From positions 2,418,001 to 2,482,000 of the forward strand of contig OY725489.1 in assembly GCA_963281255.1 (NCBI GenBank): a stretch of DNA of 64,000 nt. Reading direction: 5' to 3'. Position 1 is the stretch's first letter, and each line of letters starts with the position of its first letter. The position numbers and the translations under genes are program-made. Shown here in pieces: positions 1 through 11,253 of the stretch. The notes beneath the pieces are model-generated. The model did no database searches. It saw only the letters and a program-made list of their open reading frames with translations, and had not been told where the DNA came from. The stretch is from Aphrocallistes beatrix (lineage: Eukaryota > Porifera > Hexactinellida > Sceptrulophora > Aphrocallistidae).

Positions 1-28
1 TGGTGATTTTCGTGCGATACCGATTATA

Positions 29-1359
29 CTTAGGTCATTTCAAAAGTACTGATCACCCCCCACCAATTTGATATTAAGCAACGACTGATGTGTTATTTAA
101 TTACATATTCTCGAAATAGTCTCCCTTGACGCGAATACACTCCTTTAGACGGTCTACCCAGCAGTGAAATGTATTTTTATACTCCGTCTGTGGGATCGAT
201 TTCAGGTACTTATGAACGGCGATTTCGGTCTCCATTCGGCTAGTGAACTCCTTATTAGAGAGATGACATTTCAGCTTTAAAACAACCAGAAGTCACAAGG
301 ACTTAGGTCAGGGGAAAAGGGAGGGTGATTCAGTGTTTTCATCCCTATATCCTTGATGTATGCGGTGACTTGTTTAGTTTTATGGCTACTGGCATTATCA
401 TGCAGAAGTTTTATTCCACGAGGTCCAGTTCTCGGCCGACGCTCTGTGTAGTGTTTACTGACTTCTGCGAGCACATGAGTGCAATAAAAGTCTCCAGTAA
501 CGTTCTGGCCCTTCGGAACGCAAACCTGAGCAACTGAAACGTAGGCGTCAAACGCAATTGCGTATATTACCTTCTTGGCACGGAAATCTGGACGCGGTTT
601 TTTAGGTCGGGGTTCGCCCGGATGCAGCCAACACTTAGATTTTTCCTTAGATTTAGGTTGTGATTAGTAAATCCAAGTTTAATCTATGGTTACTATCTCA
701 TAGAGTCGCCTTGCATCAAATTTTTCGTAATTTAGAAGATTTTCACAACATTATACCCTCTGTTTCATCCGGCCTCTGACAGCAAATACGGCACCCACCG
801 AGCGCAAACCTTCCTTACTCAGAGATCTTCATTCAGAATGTGATACATATTTCCCGTTAAGATATCTGTATACTTAGAAAGCTCTTCAATAGAGCAGCAA
901 GGGTCATTTCGAAGAAATTCACCAACCAACTCAATTGAGGGTTCACCGATTGCAGATTTAGGCCTACCAGTCCGAGGCTCATCTTCAATGCTGCCTCTTC
1001 ACTCTCTAAATAGTCGAGCCCATCTTCTAGCCGTGGAATAATCTAGTGTTTGATCTTCAAAAACTTCCACGAGATCATTGTGGGTATACCTGTTCGAATC
1101 TTTTAGCAGTGATCGAAACTTGATATACGCCCTTTGCTCTTGCTCAATAATAGACGATTTTGAAGCCATAAATGTATAAGTAGCCAAAACTGACGAGATT
1201 GAAATGATGATTATAAGAAAAATACTTATGCTATCTTAAAAATTCTTTTAGATATTAGGAGATAATGGGTAATGTAATTTGGATTATATTAATTGGTACA
1301 TTCGATAACCACTAGCTGTCAAAAATCAATAGTGATCAGTACTTTTGAAATGACCTAAG
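29..1359 (-). mobile_element. Mariner element 1 (DD34D), decayed but with intact ends
   Basis: Perfect 28-bp terminal inverted repeats (29-56 and 1332-1359, starting CTTAGGTCATTTC on the left) are flanked by TA on both sides (27-28, 1360-1361), the target duplication of Tc1/mariner elements. The 1.33-kb length is normal for mariner. The transposase inside is broken. The element sits within a family A repeat, so it is younger than that copy. Confidence 0.93.
277..1187 (-). pseudogene. Mariner transposase, degraded
   Basis: The gene would cut and paste the surrounding mariner. At the N-terminus (999-1187) is a helix-turn-helix-like segment, with a plausible start at an internal Met (MASKSS) near 1169. 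At the C-terminal side (277-474) is the catalytic block HDNASSH ... HPPFSPDLSPCDFWLF. The two Asp residues are separated by 34 residues, giving the DD34D spacing typical of mariner. Between these blocks (474-999) the frame is interrupted by several stops and shifts, and the extreme C-terminus is out of frame, so no functional protein can be made. A source transposase elsewhere would be needed to move it, which the intact inverted repeats would permit. Confidence 0.88.
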
Positions 1360-1598
1360 TAATAGTAGGACAGACGTATTTAGAGATATTCTTTATTTCC
1401 CTTATAATTAATCAACGGTAACCACAGGCCCCCAAAGGGCGCCTCCGGCGGACACAAAGTATCCGCCAGCCGCGCAGCGCAAGCAAGCGAAGCACGCTTG
1501 TGTATGATAATTTGCTGAGCTTTGATAGATGTGTCTTTTGTTGCTTCCAATTCAAATGCTCAAACTCTGCCTCAATTCCAAATTCAACTTCCTTCGAT

Positions 1599-3362
1599 TC
1601 AACTTTGTAATACATCTTGTGCTATTCTTTGTTGCATATCAACATAAGCCTTTTGAAAGTCTTGTATAGAAGTTTCCCAACCTTCTAGCAATATTTCTCA
1701 AACACTTTGTGTATTAACTTACTTGCAGACTGTAGAACAGGAATGAGGGGACTAAGAGTAGGAAATTCTTGTGTATTAATGTATTCATAGCTGTCAATTA
1801 GCTTCTTTGATTTATCACCCGTATATGTTCCACCATGATATTGCTGCCTAGGACCGACTAATGGTACTATAAATGACTGTTCAAACCGCTTATACTCATA
1901 TTTACCTATAATCTTTAGTGGGATTCTGTCCAGCAATTTTTCACTAAGGCCTAGAATTCCATGTACGACAGCTATGGCAAAGGATTGTAGGGGATTTTCG
2001 AAATTAGTGAAAATCCGAGGCCGAAAAATACCAGTACATTCTTTGGCACACTGTTGAGCACTTTTAAATTGTTCATTAAATTTCGTATACATTTCATCAA
2101 AATGGGTTCCAGTTCGCGAAATTCCAGGCTCACCGTTAATTTTATTGTACAAACAATAAGGACAAAGATGACGAGCATTTCCACCTTTGATTCCTAGAAC
2201 CTGACACAAAACCTTTAAATCACAAGTTAATACAGCATTAGGTTGATCTAAGGTTAGATCAAGGAGCCCTGTAATTTGCTCTATATTAAATGGAGTTTCA
2301 ATGCAATCTGCTACTGCCACTATTAATGCTCCTTTTACACTATCGACAAACTGAACACCGTCAATTGGGCTAAGGATAACTTTTAACCAACCCTGGCCAT
2401 GATCAATACCATAACGATTTAGTTGACTTGGTTTTCCACGAATTTCTTCAACTCGTTTTAGGAGGTTATCAATATTATTACAATATATGACTTCAGTAGG
2501 AGATTTAATGCCATTATTGTCTTCAAGTTCAACGATCGCAGATTCAAATAAATCAATTACATTCTCCTTTTTCAGGATTTGGGTATATCGAGTGTTTGGT
2601 GTACGCAAGCCTTTGTGCTTCATAAATTGGCATATTCTGTGCAATTGATCATTTGTCAAGTTAAGTTCTCGTTGAAGTTGTATAATTTCATCTCGAGTGA
2701 CAATATTATTTTCATTAGCTTCATTCTGCTTGAGAATTTTGACCTTCATCGGCATATTTCCATACCCAAGAAGTGGTATAACATTAGACATTGACGATAC
2801 TGCTCGTTGACGTAGTATAGTCGATACAACTGTGTCACTAAGCCCTTTTCGATTTATTGTATCGACAATATTTTGCACGGAGTTACGCTTTGTGCATATA
2901 TGAACTTTCTTTATGGACAAGCATTTTCGACACTTAACTGGTGTTTGCCCTATCCCAAGTGTTTTGATTATCTCGTGCAAGTGGATTTGCGTCAATGATT
3001 GGATTTCTTGCTTTGCGTTTAACGCCCTTTTGACCCTTGTATATTTTGCAAACAATGCAATCATCGGAATTGTGCTGCCTCGTTATCAACATTGGAGATG
3101 TCTCAAGGAGAACACCACTAGGCTTTGACTTCCTAGTGCCAATTTCGAGTTTGTGAAGAGCAGATACACATGATTTGCACAGCACACATGGAAAGAAAGG
3201 GAATACCACTGGAGAATATGCTATCTCATTTTCTATATCGATTTCGTACCAAGACTTTATTTTGGATATATGCGATATAATATCAACTGATTGGAGTTTG
3301 AAAATCTTCGAAGAACATAATCGACAAGCATTCTTCACTCCTTCTAAATGATATGATGACAT
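1599..3362 (-). pseudogene. Zinc-finger protein of an unclassified invertebrate mobile-element-like family, frameshifted
   Basis: Reading leftwards from an ATG at 3362, the first 142 codons carry paired cysteines (CRLC, CVLCKSC, DDCIVC) suggesting zinc binding. The frame changes once between 2934 and 3064, where two open frames overlap, then runs about 450 codons to 1685. A second shift near 1690 restores a coding tail of about 30 codons (to 1599). The middle part has CRKC, a GIDHGQG..K segment and LTCDLK..LGI..HLCPYC. From memory, proteins with this arrangement recur as multi-copy uncharacterised genes in cnidarians and arthropods and look transposase-like. I cannot name the family and no terminal repeats were found. 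Two frameshifts suggest a dead copy, though sequencing error is possible in homopolymers. Confidence 0.6.
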
Positions 3363-3810
3363 TGTGATGCAAAGTGGATTAATATGTGTGTATTTTAGTG
3401 AAATAAACTAATTATTTGAGTTTTATTTAAGAAAGTAAAAAGATTAAACGGGTGGGTCAAGAAATACACAGAATAATAAATATTCTACAGAGCGTAAATA
3501 TTTAACAGAATTTTACAAGAATTCTGAAACATACGATAAATACAAATAATTCGACCATGATTAAGGAATACATACTTGTGCGTACCCTAGAAAAATCAGA
3601 ACAATAATATTTTGAAATTAGAAAAAAGATTATATATAATCCGATTATTTTCTGCTGACGGAACTTTATTCCGATATGGCTAGTTATTCAACAAATTTCA
3701 ATGAAAGATTGCATAAATAGAAAATATCATGCTTTTAAGACTTGTGGCATTCGAATTGAAAATGGATAAAGATACGAAGCAACGAACAAATAATTCTGTT
3801 TATATAGTAA
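3363..3810. other. AT-rich spacer upstream of the zinc-finger gene
   Basis: No coding frame, inverted repeat or recognisable repeat is visible. It could hold the promoter of the leftward gene, but I see no convincing TATA box at a fixed distance. Confidence 0.4.
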
Positions 3811-4357
3811 ACAAGCGCGCATCGCTTGCTTGTGCTGCGCGGCTGGCGGACACTACGTGTCCGCCAGAGGCTCCCTTCGGTCGGCTGGAGGTGACATTGG
3901 TTAATTATAAGGGAGATAACATCTCTAAATATGTCCATCTTAGTGATAAAACCGACTTCACTCGAAAAATCACCAAATTTGTCAATTTTAAAATTTTGAT
4001 GCGTAATGATGACGTCATAACAAAGTGATGAGTCATCATTTTCTGATGAAAGTCGCATCATATGTGAGGTATGTTAGTATACAGATTCTATTAAAATTTC
4101 AGCCTTCTATCTCCTATAATGGCTGAGTTATGCCCGAATAACTGTGTTGCTTAACTTTTAAAAATGTGACAATGACGTCATAATTCCATGATGAGTCGAC
4201 ATTTTGCTCTGAACTCAGAACTTACTGGAGCCATAGCCAAAAGACTCCCACATGCCAAAAATCAGCCTTCTGCGCCCAGCAGTTTCTTCAATCAATTCGT
4301 TACAGATATATATATATATATATATATACACAATCATCGAGTTTTAATAGTAAGGAT
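3811..4357 (-). repeat. Family A repeat, full-length copy
   Basis: Complete copy in reverse. It runs from the GC-rich 3' terminus (ACAAGCGCGC at 3811) through the hairpin, two TGACGTCA palindromes (4010-4017, 4173-4180), an ATGAGTCAT site (4028-4036) and a (TA)n tract (about 4305-4328). It ends in the AT-rich 5' end (complement of ATCCTTACTATTAAAACTCG). ORFs on either strand here recur in every copy and are not genes. Confidence 0.88.
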
Positions 4358-4375
4358 GCAACATAATTGGATATA

Positions 4376-4600
4376 CACTGCCTGAACAAAAGTATTCGTA
4401 CATCCCATTATTCCCCATACAAATAGTTATAATACTGATTTATTTAGCGAGTCAAGGTATTTATTTGGTAAGAGATACGCTTAATTTAACTTCAAATTCG
4501 AATTCTCCACATTCTAATTACTCACTTTTTAATCTTTCAAATTGTGTTGTTAAACAAATTCAAAAAAAGGGGGGGGAACTATGATGTCCGACATTATAAG
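4376..4600 (+). mobile_element. Tc1-type element, left end only
   Basis: CACTGCCTGAACAAAAGTAT follows a TA at 4374-4375. It resembles the ends of the elements at 22593-22919 and 42112, with the shared pattern C..CCTG/CCAGACAAAAGTAT. No matching right end was found, so this is a fragment; its inner boundary is arbitrary. Confidence 0.5.
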
Positions 4601-5398
4601 AATAGTTACTATTACTTGAAGTAAAACATATTTGAAAGTCTTAAATTAATATATAACTGTTATCATGATTGGTCTATACGATAAAATGAATTGGTTGCGT
4701 TTAAATATGCAAGATATGCTAGGGAAAGGCTTTGTGGACAAATTAGACAAATTTCTGCTGAGTATTGTGGAAAATCGAAAAGACAAGTCCCTAATTCAGA
4801 AAACCTTTGTACTTTGACAAATATACAGTTACCATGATATTAAACATCATTTATGTCGCACAGTAGATCAACAATGGCATTATTTCGGTTGACAGATTGT
4901 TTTAGAAACTTGTATTATTTTATTCCACGAAAAATTCATGTTTATTTTAGCTAACTTTGTCTTAGTAAGGAATTACTCAATCTACTATTAAAACCACTGC
5001 ATAAAATCTTACAAATCGCGATGAGATGCAATCATGGTTCTTTCATTGATTGTGAAGTTAGATAATAACTCATCCTGCCTTCAATTTTAATCTACGCAAG
5101 AGAACAATGTTTCTACCATTTGTGTCTGAAAACACCAGATAACGAAGGAAAAGTTGATATTTCCGGGCATTGTTGCTTTTAGCTATGTTATCATTGGTGC
5201 AGTTTGCTGAATATTGCACCTACCTGACATAAATTGATCCTTTCAATGAATATTCGTTCATCTTGAACCACCATATACTTAATTATTTGCCAGATACTCG
5301 TAATTATTAATTAGAAAAATTCAACAGCTACCAATTCGAATGTGAATCATTCGAACTCGAATCCGATTAGCTCTAACTCATACCTTTTAGAAGTAATC
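4601..5398. other. Intergenic, nothing recognised
   Basis: AT-rich, no long frame, no obvious repeat shared with the rest of the window. Confidence 0.4.
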
Positions 5399-6750
5399 CT
5401 ATTCATGAATAGACATTCTAGTACAATTTGTATTTTTGCATATTGAAGTGCTCAAATACTTTAGTCTTCTTGGTGTATTACACTCGATAAATGAAGGCCA
5501 ACAATTGGAAGTAGGCATGTAATTACAAACCTTTGAGAAACGTCTCTTCGGATCGTCCTGCAACATCTTGCCATTGATAAGAAAAAATTGTGTTCGTTTC
5601 TCCTTCCGTCGTTTATCCTTCCAAGTCAAGAGGTAACCGCATTGTCATAGTGTGAACGCTAAAGTGGCCACTGCTCAATATCTAAGTCGAACTCCACATT
5701 GGTTCAATTAGCTGATTGAATGAATTCCTTCAAATTATTCTAGGCAAGTCCAAGGTAGAATTTGGTGTTACCTTGTTACTGTGTTGTAATACAAAATCTT
5801 GCAATCCTGCAACGACTTCGCATCCTAAACGAGAGGTAAGAAGAAATCATGTTTCGAATTGGGTTGGAACATATGTTATGAGTGACAACGGACCTATGCG
5901 ATTCCAATCCAAATTCAAGCTTGCTGATTTGTGCACCCTATTAACAAATGTCCGGGCGTGGTTAATCAAGGCTCATGTGTTCTTGAACTTGGGTTTGGTG
6001 GATAGTTTCTTTATGAGAGTTGGTGTGTATTGATTAGATCGCGATTATTCCGGCTTCTCCTCTGCTCTGAAAACAATTCTTTTACCAAGTACCTTTTTGC
6101 AAAAGTTGTGTGGATATCATTCCAGATTTTGTAGCAAGCCCTGAAGAATCCATTCAACTAAACGCATGCTTATCTAGCATGGATGCTCCCACTTTCAGGG
6201 CTATGTCTCGGCCGATACGTAACGTGACTGTAATTAAGGGGAAGCTTCTCTCAATAACAGGTAGCATTTACCCGACTTCATCTACATCTCATCGAGTACG
6301 TTTAATCGCTTTTAGGTTAACAGTTAGACTGAATTGCAACGCATAATCTATGAATATAGTTAGGGTGTCTTTCTGCAATTCTGAGGAAAATGTCTTACTC
6401 TTTGGCTTTTCGCTCATTGAAGGCATACCAAAGATTTGGACTGATCAGTACCTCGCCGTTTCGATTCCAAGATTCATTGAGGAGACTTTAGAAGTTTATA
6501 ATTTCCAACAAAGTCTTGATAGAAAGGTAGCTGAAGACTGAAGTCAGTCGAGGTCTTGTTGAAATTCTTCAATCATTCCCACCATCTCACCCGGGTACTT
6601 TGGATGAGTCTTTACCCCATTGTCCAGTTGATCTTTTACCTTTTGATGCTCCTGTGAACTCTTGTTCTGATCATTCTCAAGATTCAAACCTCTCAGAGTA
6701 ATCAAATGATCAGTTATCAGCTTTTCACAAAAATGGAAGTCAGAGATCAA
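5399..6750. other. Region of unassigned short open frames
   Basis: Several 60-105-codon frames occur on both strands (5399-5629 minus, 5716-6033 plus, 6110-6346 plus, 6350-6541 plus, 6544-6750 minus). Base composition is less AT-rich than the flanks, as in decayed coding DNA. The minus-strand frame at 6544-6750 has the most protein-like composition. I recognise no domain and cannot connect the frames by splice sites. This may be an old transposon or host gene remnant. Confidence 0.25.
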
Positions 6751-6849
6751 ATCCTATAACCAAATATATCTACTCCAGATGTTTCAACATTTCAATTGAC
6801 AACAACCGAGAGAGGAGGTCAATACCTTATGGAAAATAACCTCGTATAT

Positions 6850-6945
6850 ACCAATCATCCTTACTTGTAAAACTTGGTTAATGTATCCTTACAATTTAAA
6901 CTCGATTAATCCTTACTATTAAAACTCGATTAATGTATATGTAAA
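6850..6945 (+). repeat. Three tandem copies of the family A 5' end
   Basis: The motif ATCCTTAC..TTAAAACTCGATTAAT occurs three times in a row, the first copy degenerate. Elsewhere it appears only once per element, at the start. Confidence 0.7.
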
Positions 6946-6947
6946 TA

Positions 6948-7215
6948 CAGTCAACTCTCGTTATATCGAACACGGATATATCGAAATACCCGTTTATATC
7001 GAAGTTAATTAAAAACCCCAAAGCAATCTCATTCAATCTAATTTATAAGAATTCGGTTATATCGGAGGAATGTCTTTCCCCAGTGATAATATCACTACTT
7101 TAATCTGGTTATATCGAAGACGAACACCGCTTATAACGAATTATTGAAACTTGAACTCCGCTTATATCGAAATTATTGAAACTTATATCGAAATTATTGA
7201 AACCTATATCGAATT
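6948..7215 (+). mobile_element. pogo/Tigger-type element fragment
   Basis: Starts after TA with CAGTCAACTCTCGTTATATC, the style of pogo/Tigger termini. The interior repeats variants of TTATATCGAA(AT)TATTGAAAC. No right terminus is visible. Confidence 0.5.
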
Positions 7216-7296
7216 ATTGCTTTACATTAGTGCTTACAATATAATAACACTAGTAGTATGTATATATTGTCTACAAAAAATAACATTCGATAACTA

Positions 7297-8051
7297 CTTA
7301 GGTCATTTCATAAGTACTGAGCCGTGATCTGTATTCAGAAGTTAGTGAAAATATTCTATTTTCGATTTGTCCATTGTATAGCTGAGGGGATCAGCTTTCG
7401 ATTTGTATATAGGATTGTTGTGATAGAACAATTATGGTGATTGGTACGTTCGATTTATATACATTGTTTAGGTGAATATTGAAAAATTGGAATCTCCTCA
7501 TTAAAATGGCTTAAAATGAATTTGGTGTATTTTTTTGAATTCGTGGAATAAGATCATTAAAAGGTCAAGTAATTAAGAACATATGTGTGATCAAGTAAAC
7601 GGGAGGTGTTCAGTACAATAACTTGTGATAAAAAGTAATTATGCAACTTTACGTGGATTTTTTCCCAATTTTCTCCCCCTAAAAATGGGACAAAAGTGGT
7701 AGTATATCATTTCATAAACAATTTATTCCCCAGCCTAAAACCATAATGCTACAAATAAATCAATATTTATGGGTTTTTTATTTGTATAATTTAATGGAAG
7801 GATCAGTTTTAATCCAAATTTGCTCAGAAATGAAATGCCTTAGGGAATTCAAAATTCACGTTTGAAGGCAGTATCCTAAACTGATGTACTTAAGTTGGAT
7901 TTAGAAACCACAATAATTGTCCTATCACAGTGATTCTGTATGCAAATCGAAAGTTGATCCCCTGAGCTATACAATGGACAAATCGAAAATAGGATAATTC
8001 CACTAACTTTTGAATACAGATAACGGCTCAGTACTTATGAAATGACCTAAG
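7297..8051. mobile_element. Mariner-type MITE with long inverted repeats
   Basis: A 755-bp element flanked by TA (7295-7296, 8052-8053). Its ends read CTTAGGTCATTTCATAAGTA, close to mariner 1 at 29-1359, so it is probably cross-mobilised by that family. The inverted repeats extend roughly 130 bp inward (about 7297-7430 against 7915-8051). The interior has no coding frame. Confidence 0.85.
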
Positions 8052-8217
8052 TACCACACACGAAGAACTTCTGACATTACTCTGCATTAGGGATTGTTTC
8101 GTATTTTCATCTATAAAATAACCCTTATTTAATTAAGGGTATTTGCGCCTTTTGGTTCTACTGAAGGAAATAATTAGTATATTAGCATACATAATTTGGA
8201 GACTAGAATTAACTAGA

Positions 8218-8598
8218 AGTATATACTATGTACATATACTACGTATATATATCTCAGTAATGAATTGTTTGAAGAAAATGCCGGTCATAGAAAGCTGATT
8301 TTTGGCAAGTGGGAATCTTTTTGCCTATGGTTCCAATAAGTTCTGGGCTCAAAAAGTAGACTCATCATAGAATTATGACGTCATTGTGATATTTTTAATT
8401 ATTAAGCAATACAGTTATTCGAGCATAACTCAGCCATTATAGGAGTTGGAAAGCTGAAATTTTAATAGAATCTGTATACTAACATACCTCACATATGATG
8501 CAGCTATCTTCAAAAAATGATGAATCTTCACTTTTTTATGACGTCATAATTATTCATCAAAATTTTAAAAATTGATAATTTTGCTGAATACATTAGCA
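8218..8598 (+). repeat. Family A repeat, truncated
   Basis: Contains the (TA)-rich tract, the GAATTG.TTGAAGAAA..GCC region and two TGACGTCA sites. It breaks off near TTGATAATTTTGCTGA, lacking the GC-rich 3' hairpin end. Confidence 0.8.
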
Positions 8599-8639
8599 AT
8601 GTATTCAGTGCAGAGTGTGTAATGCAAGAAAGAATTCAC

Positions 8640-9090
8640 ACAGTTGGGAATAATTTAATTGAACGCAAAAATGACCACACATGAATATAATTCAGACACT
8701 TTCCAATGTTTGAAAATGAAGCCGTGATGAAGCGAAGTGCCTCTTTAACGCAGCAAGGAACTCATTCGATTCTCACTAACTCAGTGAGTGAGCTAGATGA
8801 GGCATCTGCTGTAAAGCTTCCAAAACTCAACAGCTTAAAGCAAACTGTTCGTCGAGAGCGAGGAAGAACTGCGAATGTCCACCAGAACTCTTAACTGTCT
8901 TGAGATACTAGAGGAATATAGGAAGACAGATAAAGGCCAACGCTTCTTTCTTTTGATTCAGGTATGGATAGTGGTGATCAAAGAATTCTGATTTTTGGCA
9001 CTGAATCCAAATTGAATATCCTTAATACCGCGTGTTTGCTTGGCTGATGGCACTTTTAAAACGGCACCAACTTGTTCTACCAGCGTTGCC
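8640..9090 (+). pseudogene. FLYWCH/MULE transposase remnant
   Basis: The 62-codon frame at 8706-8894 aligns with the linker of the MULE at 32996-33625 (shared AVKLPKLNSLK / AAKLPKLDSLK). Downstream, in shifted frames, are counterparts of its QRILIFGT and DGTF..AP segments, the latter holding the first catalytic Asp of MULE transposases. Several frameshifts and a stop replacing the Trp before DGTF show it is dead. Neither the FLYWCH finger nor the C-terminal half is present. Confidence 0.65.
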
Positions 9091-10148
9091 TTTGAAAGGG
9101 CTCCAATCAATACTTTAAGAGTCTTTATCCTCACGCTCAGGTAAAAGGATGTTTTTTTCAACCTCACACAAAATGTATACAAGAATGAAATTGGGTACAA
9201 TGATCCTATGCAACATAAGATTATTTTAAAGAATTTGATCGACTTTCAACAGTGCGTAATTTTGTTTTGGCGTCTATTTTAATTTTGCACCATTCCATAT
9301 ATGGTAGTGACTGTTGAAACTCGCATTTGTCTTCGATTCCAACCCATGGAATACGATTCCCTGGATTAAATCCAGGTTTAAACCAGCAGCCGTATTCACT
9401 AAGATCTTAAGCACTAAGATCGATCTTAAGTCTTAAGATCGATCTTAGTTAAGATCGATCTTAAGATCAAACTTAGAGCTATTCACTAAGAATTAAGATC
9501 GATCTCAAGATCGATCTTAGTTAAGATCGATCTTAAGATAGACTTAGAAATAACGTTAGGGTTAATATGATTAGAATATAGCATTATACTAATCAAATAC
9601 AAAACTGAACTATAATATTTGTAATGGTAAGTGGTGATTTATTATTGATCTAGTGAAAATAAACTATATTTCTTCTTTTTGTTCAAAATTGGGGCAATTA
9701 ATGTCAATATTAGGAGCAAAGAAGATTGATTAACCCACTCCTGTAAGACATAGCATCTATCTATGTAGTTGTACCGCCTGGAATGCCTGCTAGTGAGTCT
9801 CTTACATATCTGTGGTGAAATCTTTGTTTTAACTTTGAATTCTATTATGAAAATTCAATGTTTTATGCATGTAATCTATAATTATTCTACACTAGTCAAT
9901 ATCAAAGGAAGAGCTATCAAAGAGCACAAGTTATACCTCATGGATTCATAATATTATATTAAACAAAACATATAAACGACGTGTCTTTATATATTGCAAC
10001 ATGAAAACCTCTCTAAAACAAAGTATAAACACTGGATATGAGAAGTACAATAAATTGAACTCTATCGACGGTAAAATTTCTGCGTCATTTGGTGTTACGA
10101 AAATAATTGGTGTCATTAGTGGTTATGGTAAGTCGGCGTCCTCCCGTG

Positions 10149-10156
10149 TATATAAA
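10149..10156 (+). promoter_or_regulatory. TATA box of the Myb/SANT gene
   Basis: TATATAAA lies about 38 bp before the ATG at 10194, so the 5' leader would be only a few bases long if this box is used. Confidence 0.4.
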
Positions 10157-10193
10157 TTGCTGCTGAGTACTTGTATTAACAATACCAGACCAA

Positions 10194-10765
10194 ATGGACA
10201 AATCCCGCAAAGCAAATTGGACCAGAGAAGAAGAGTGCAGTCTCAATAATGAAATTGAATCAGCAAGTGAGATTTTGAGAGGCTCAGGAATTCTGCTGAC
10301 AAAAACAGGAAGCCAGAAAGACTGGTGTGGGGTACAAACACTGCTGGACAGGTAGAAGACGAGGATATACAATTATATCAGCAGATAGAAGTATTTCTGA
10401 CTCTGCAGATCGGATAACAGAGATGTTTCAAAACACCCTTGCATTTAGCGGAATTACAGGTGCTGCTGATCTTTTTCAAAGCACCAGCTGAGAACAATGA
10501 AATTCCAATAGCATCAACAGTATCAGCTGCAGGTCCTGTTGAATTTGAAGATACTCCAATTTTAGAGTCTCCAGAAGTTGAAATCCCGACAATATATACT
10601 CGTAAGCCATCAAAGAAAAGTCGGAAGAGAAGGCGAACTGTTGATGAGCAAGATGATTCGGTCGAACTCTTGAAGGCTGCAGACTTACTTCCGTTACAGC
10701 AGGTTGATGAAGAGCAGAGGGACTATTATAGATTGAAACGTCAGAGACAAAATCATTGTGAATAG
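10194..10765 (+). pseudogene. Myb/SANT-like DNA-binding protein of a Harbinger-type element, frameshifted
   Basis: Starting at ATG 10194 the first 53 codons contain WTREEE..LNNEIES..EILRG, the pattern of Myb/SANT-like domains that in Harbinger elements bind DNA and escort the transposase. That frame stops near 10354. A second frame continues with a Ser/Asp-rich stretch and EMFQNTLAFSG. A third (10439-10765) has an acidic linker and a basic cluster (KPSKKSRKRRR), probably a nuclear localisation signal, then a C-terminal helix rich in charged residues. At least two frameshifts separate these blocks. It lies centrally between the palindrome-array ends of the element. Confidence 0.65.
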
Positions 10766-11253
10766 GAAAATAGGATCAAAGTGATTATTATCAGTCATGT
10801 GAATCAATATACGTGTATAAAGCCTGTCTCCATAATTGTGCATATTGGAATGATTATATGATCAAAGAATGTATGTTTGTTTATTCATACAAATCCAAAA
10901 AGAATTTGCCACGAATATAGCATGTGATACATGTTGCGATGTTACACACAATAAGAGAAATGTTTTAAAAATATTTAAATTCTATTTGAAGTCTAATATC
11001 AATCAAGGTAGATTAAATGTTCGATAGAAGTAGGTTTGAACAACATTTATGGAGTAATTAGTGAAAATCGAATCAATTCCAATACTTAAGACACCTCCCT
11101 AGGTTGCGTAAAGTTCGATCTTAAGTTCGGTCTTAAGATCGAACTTAAATCTTAGTGAATACCATTCTTAGTGAATACGACTTAAGATCGAACTTAAGAC
11201 TTAAGCACTAAGATCGATCTTAAGATCGGTCTTAAGTTCTTAGTGAATACGGC

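Larger units (their letters stand above)
1..1501 (+). repeat. Family A interspersed repeat (3' part), split by a mariner
   Basis: Bases 1-28 and 1362-1501 join into one continuous family A copy once the mariner at 29-1359 is removed. The joined text matches 40111-40275 and 54784-54945. It ends in the family's GC-rich 3' terminus: a GGCGGACAC / GTGTCCGCC stem (one arm mutated here) followed by the AAGC..GCTTGT end. The copy starts before the window. Confidence 0.85.
9389..11253. mobile_element. Harbinger-like element with palindrome-array termini
   Basis: The two ends begin with the same 12 bp in inverted orientation (GCCGTATTCACT at 9389; complement ending at 11253). Each is followed by about 150 bp of iterated AAGATCGATCTT/TAAGTTCGATCTTAAG palindromes (to about 9546; from about 11100). 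Inside lies a Myb/SANT-type gene typical of the second protein of PIF/Harbinger transposons; no DDE transposase is present. The target duplication is unclear. Confidence 0.7.

Noticed and set aside
8958..9200. 80-codon minus frame
   Set aside because: Antisense shadow of the MULE remnant on the plus strand.
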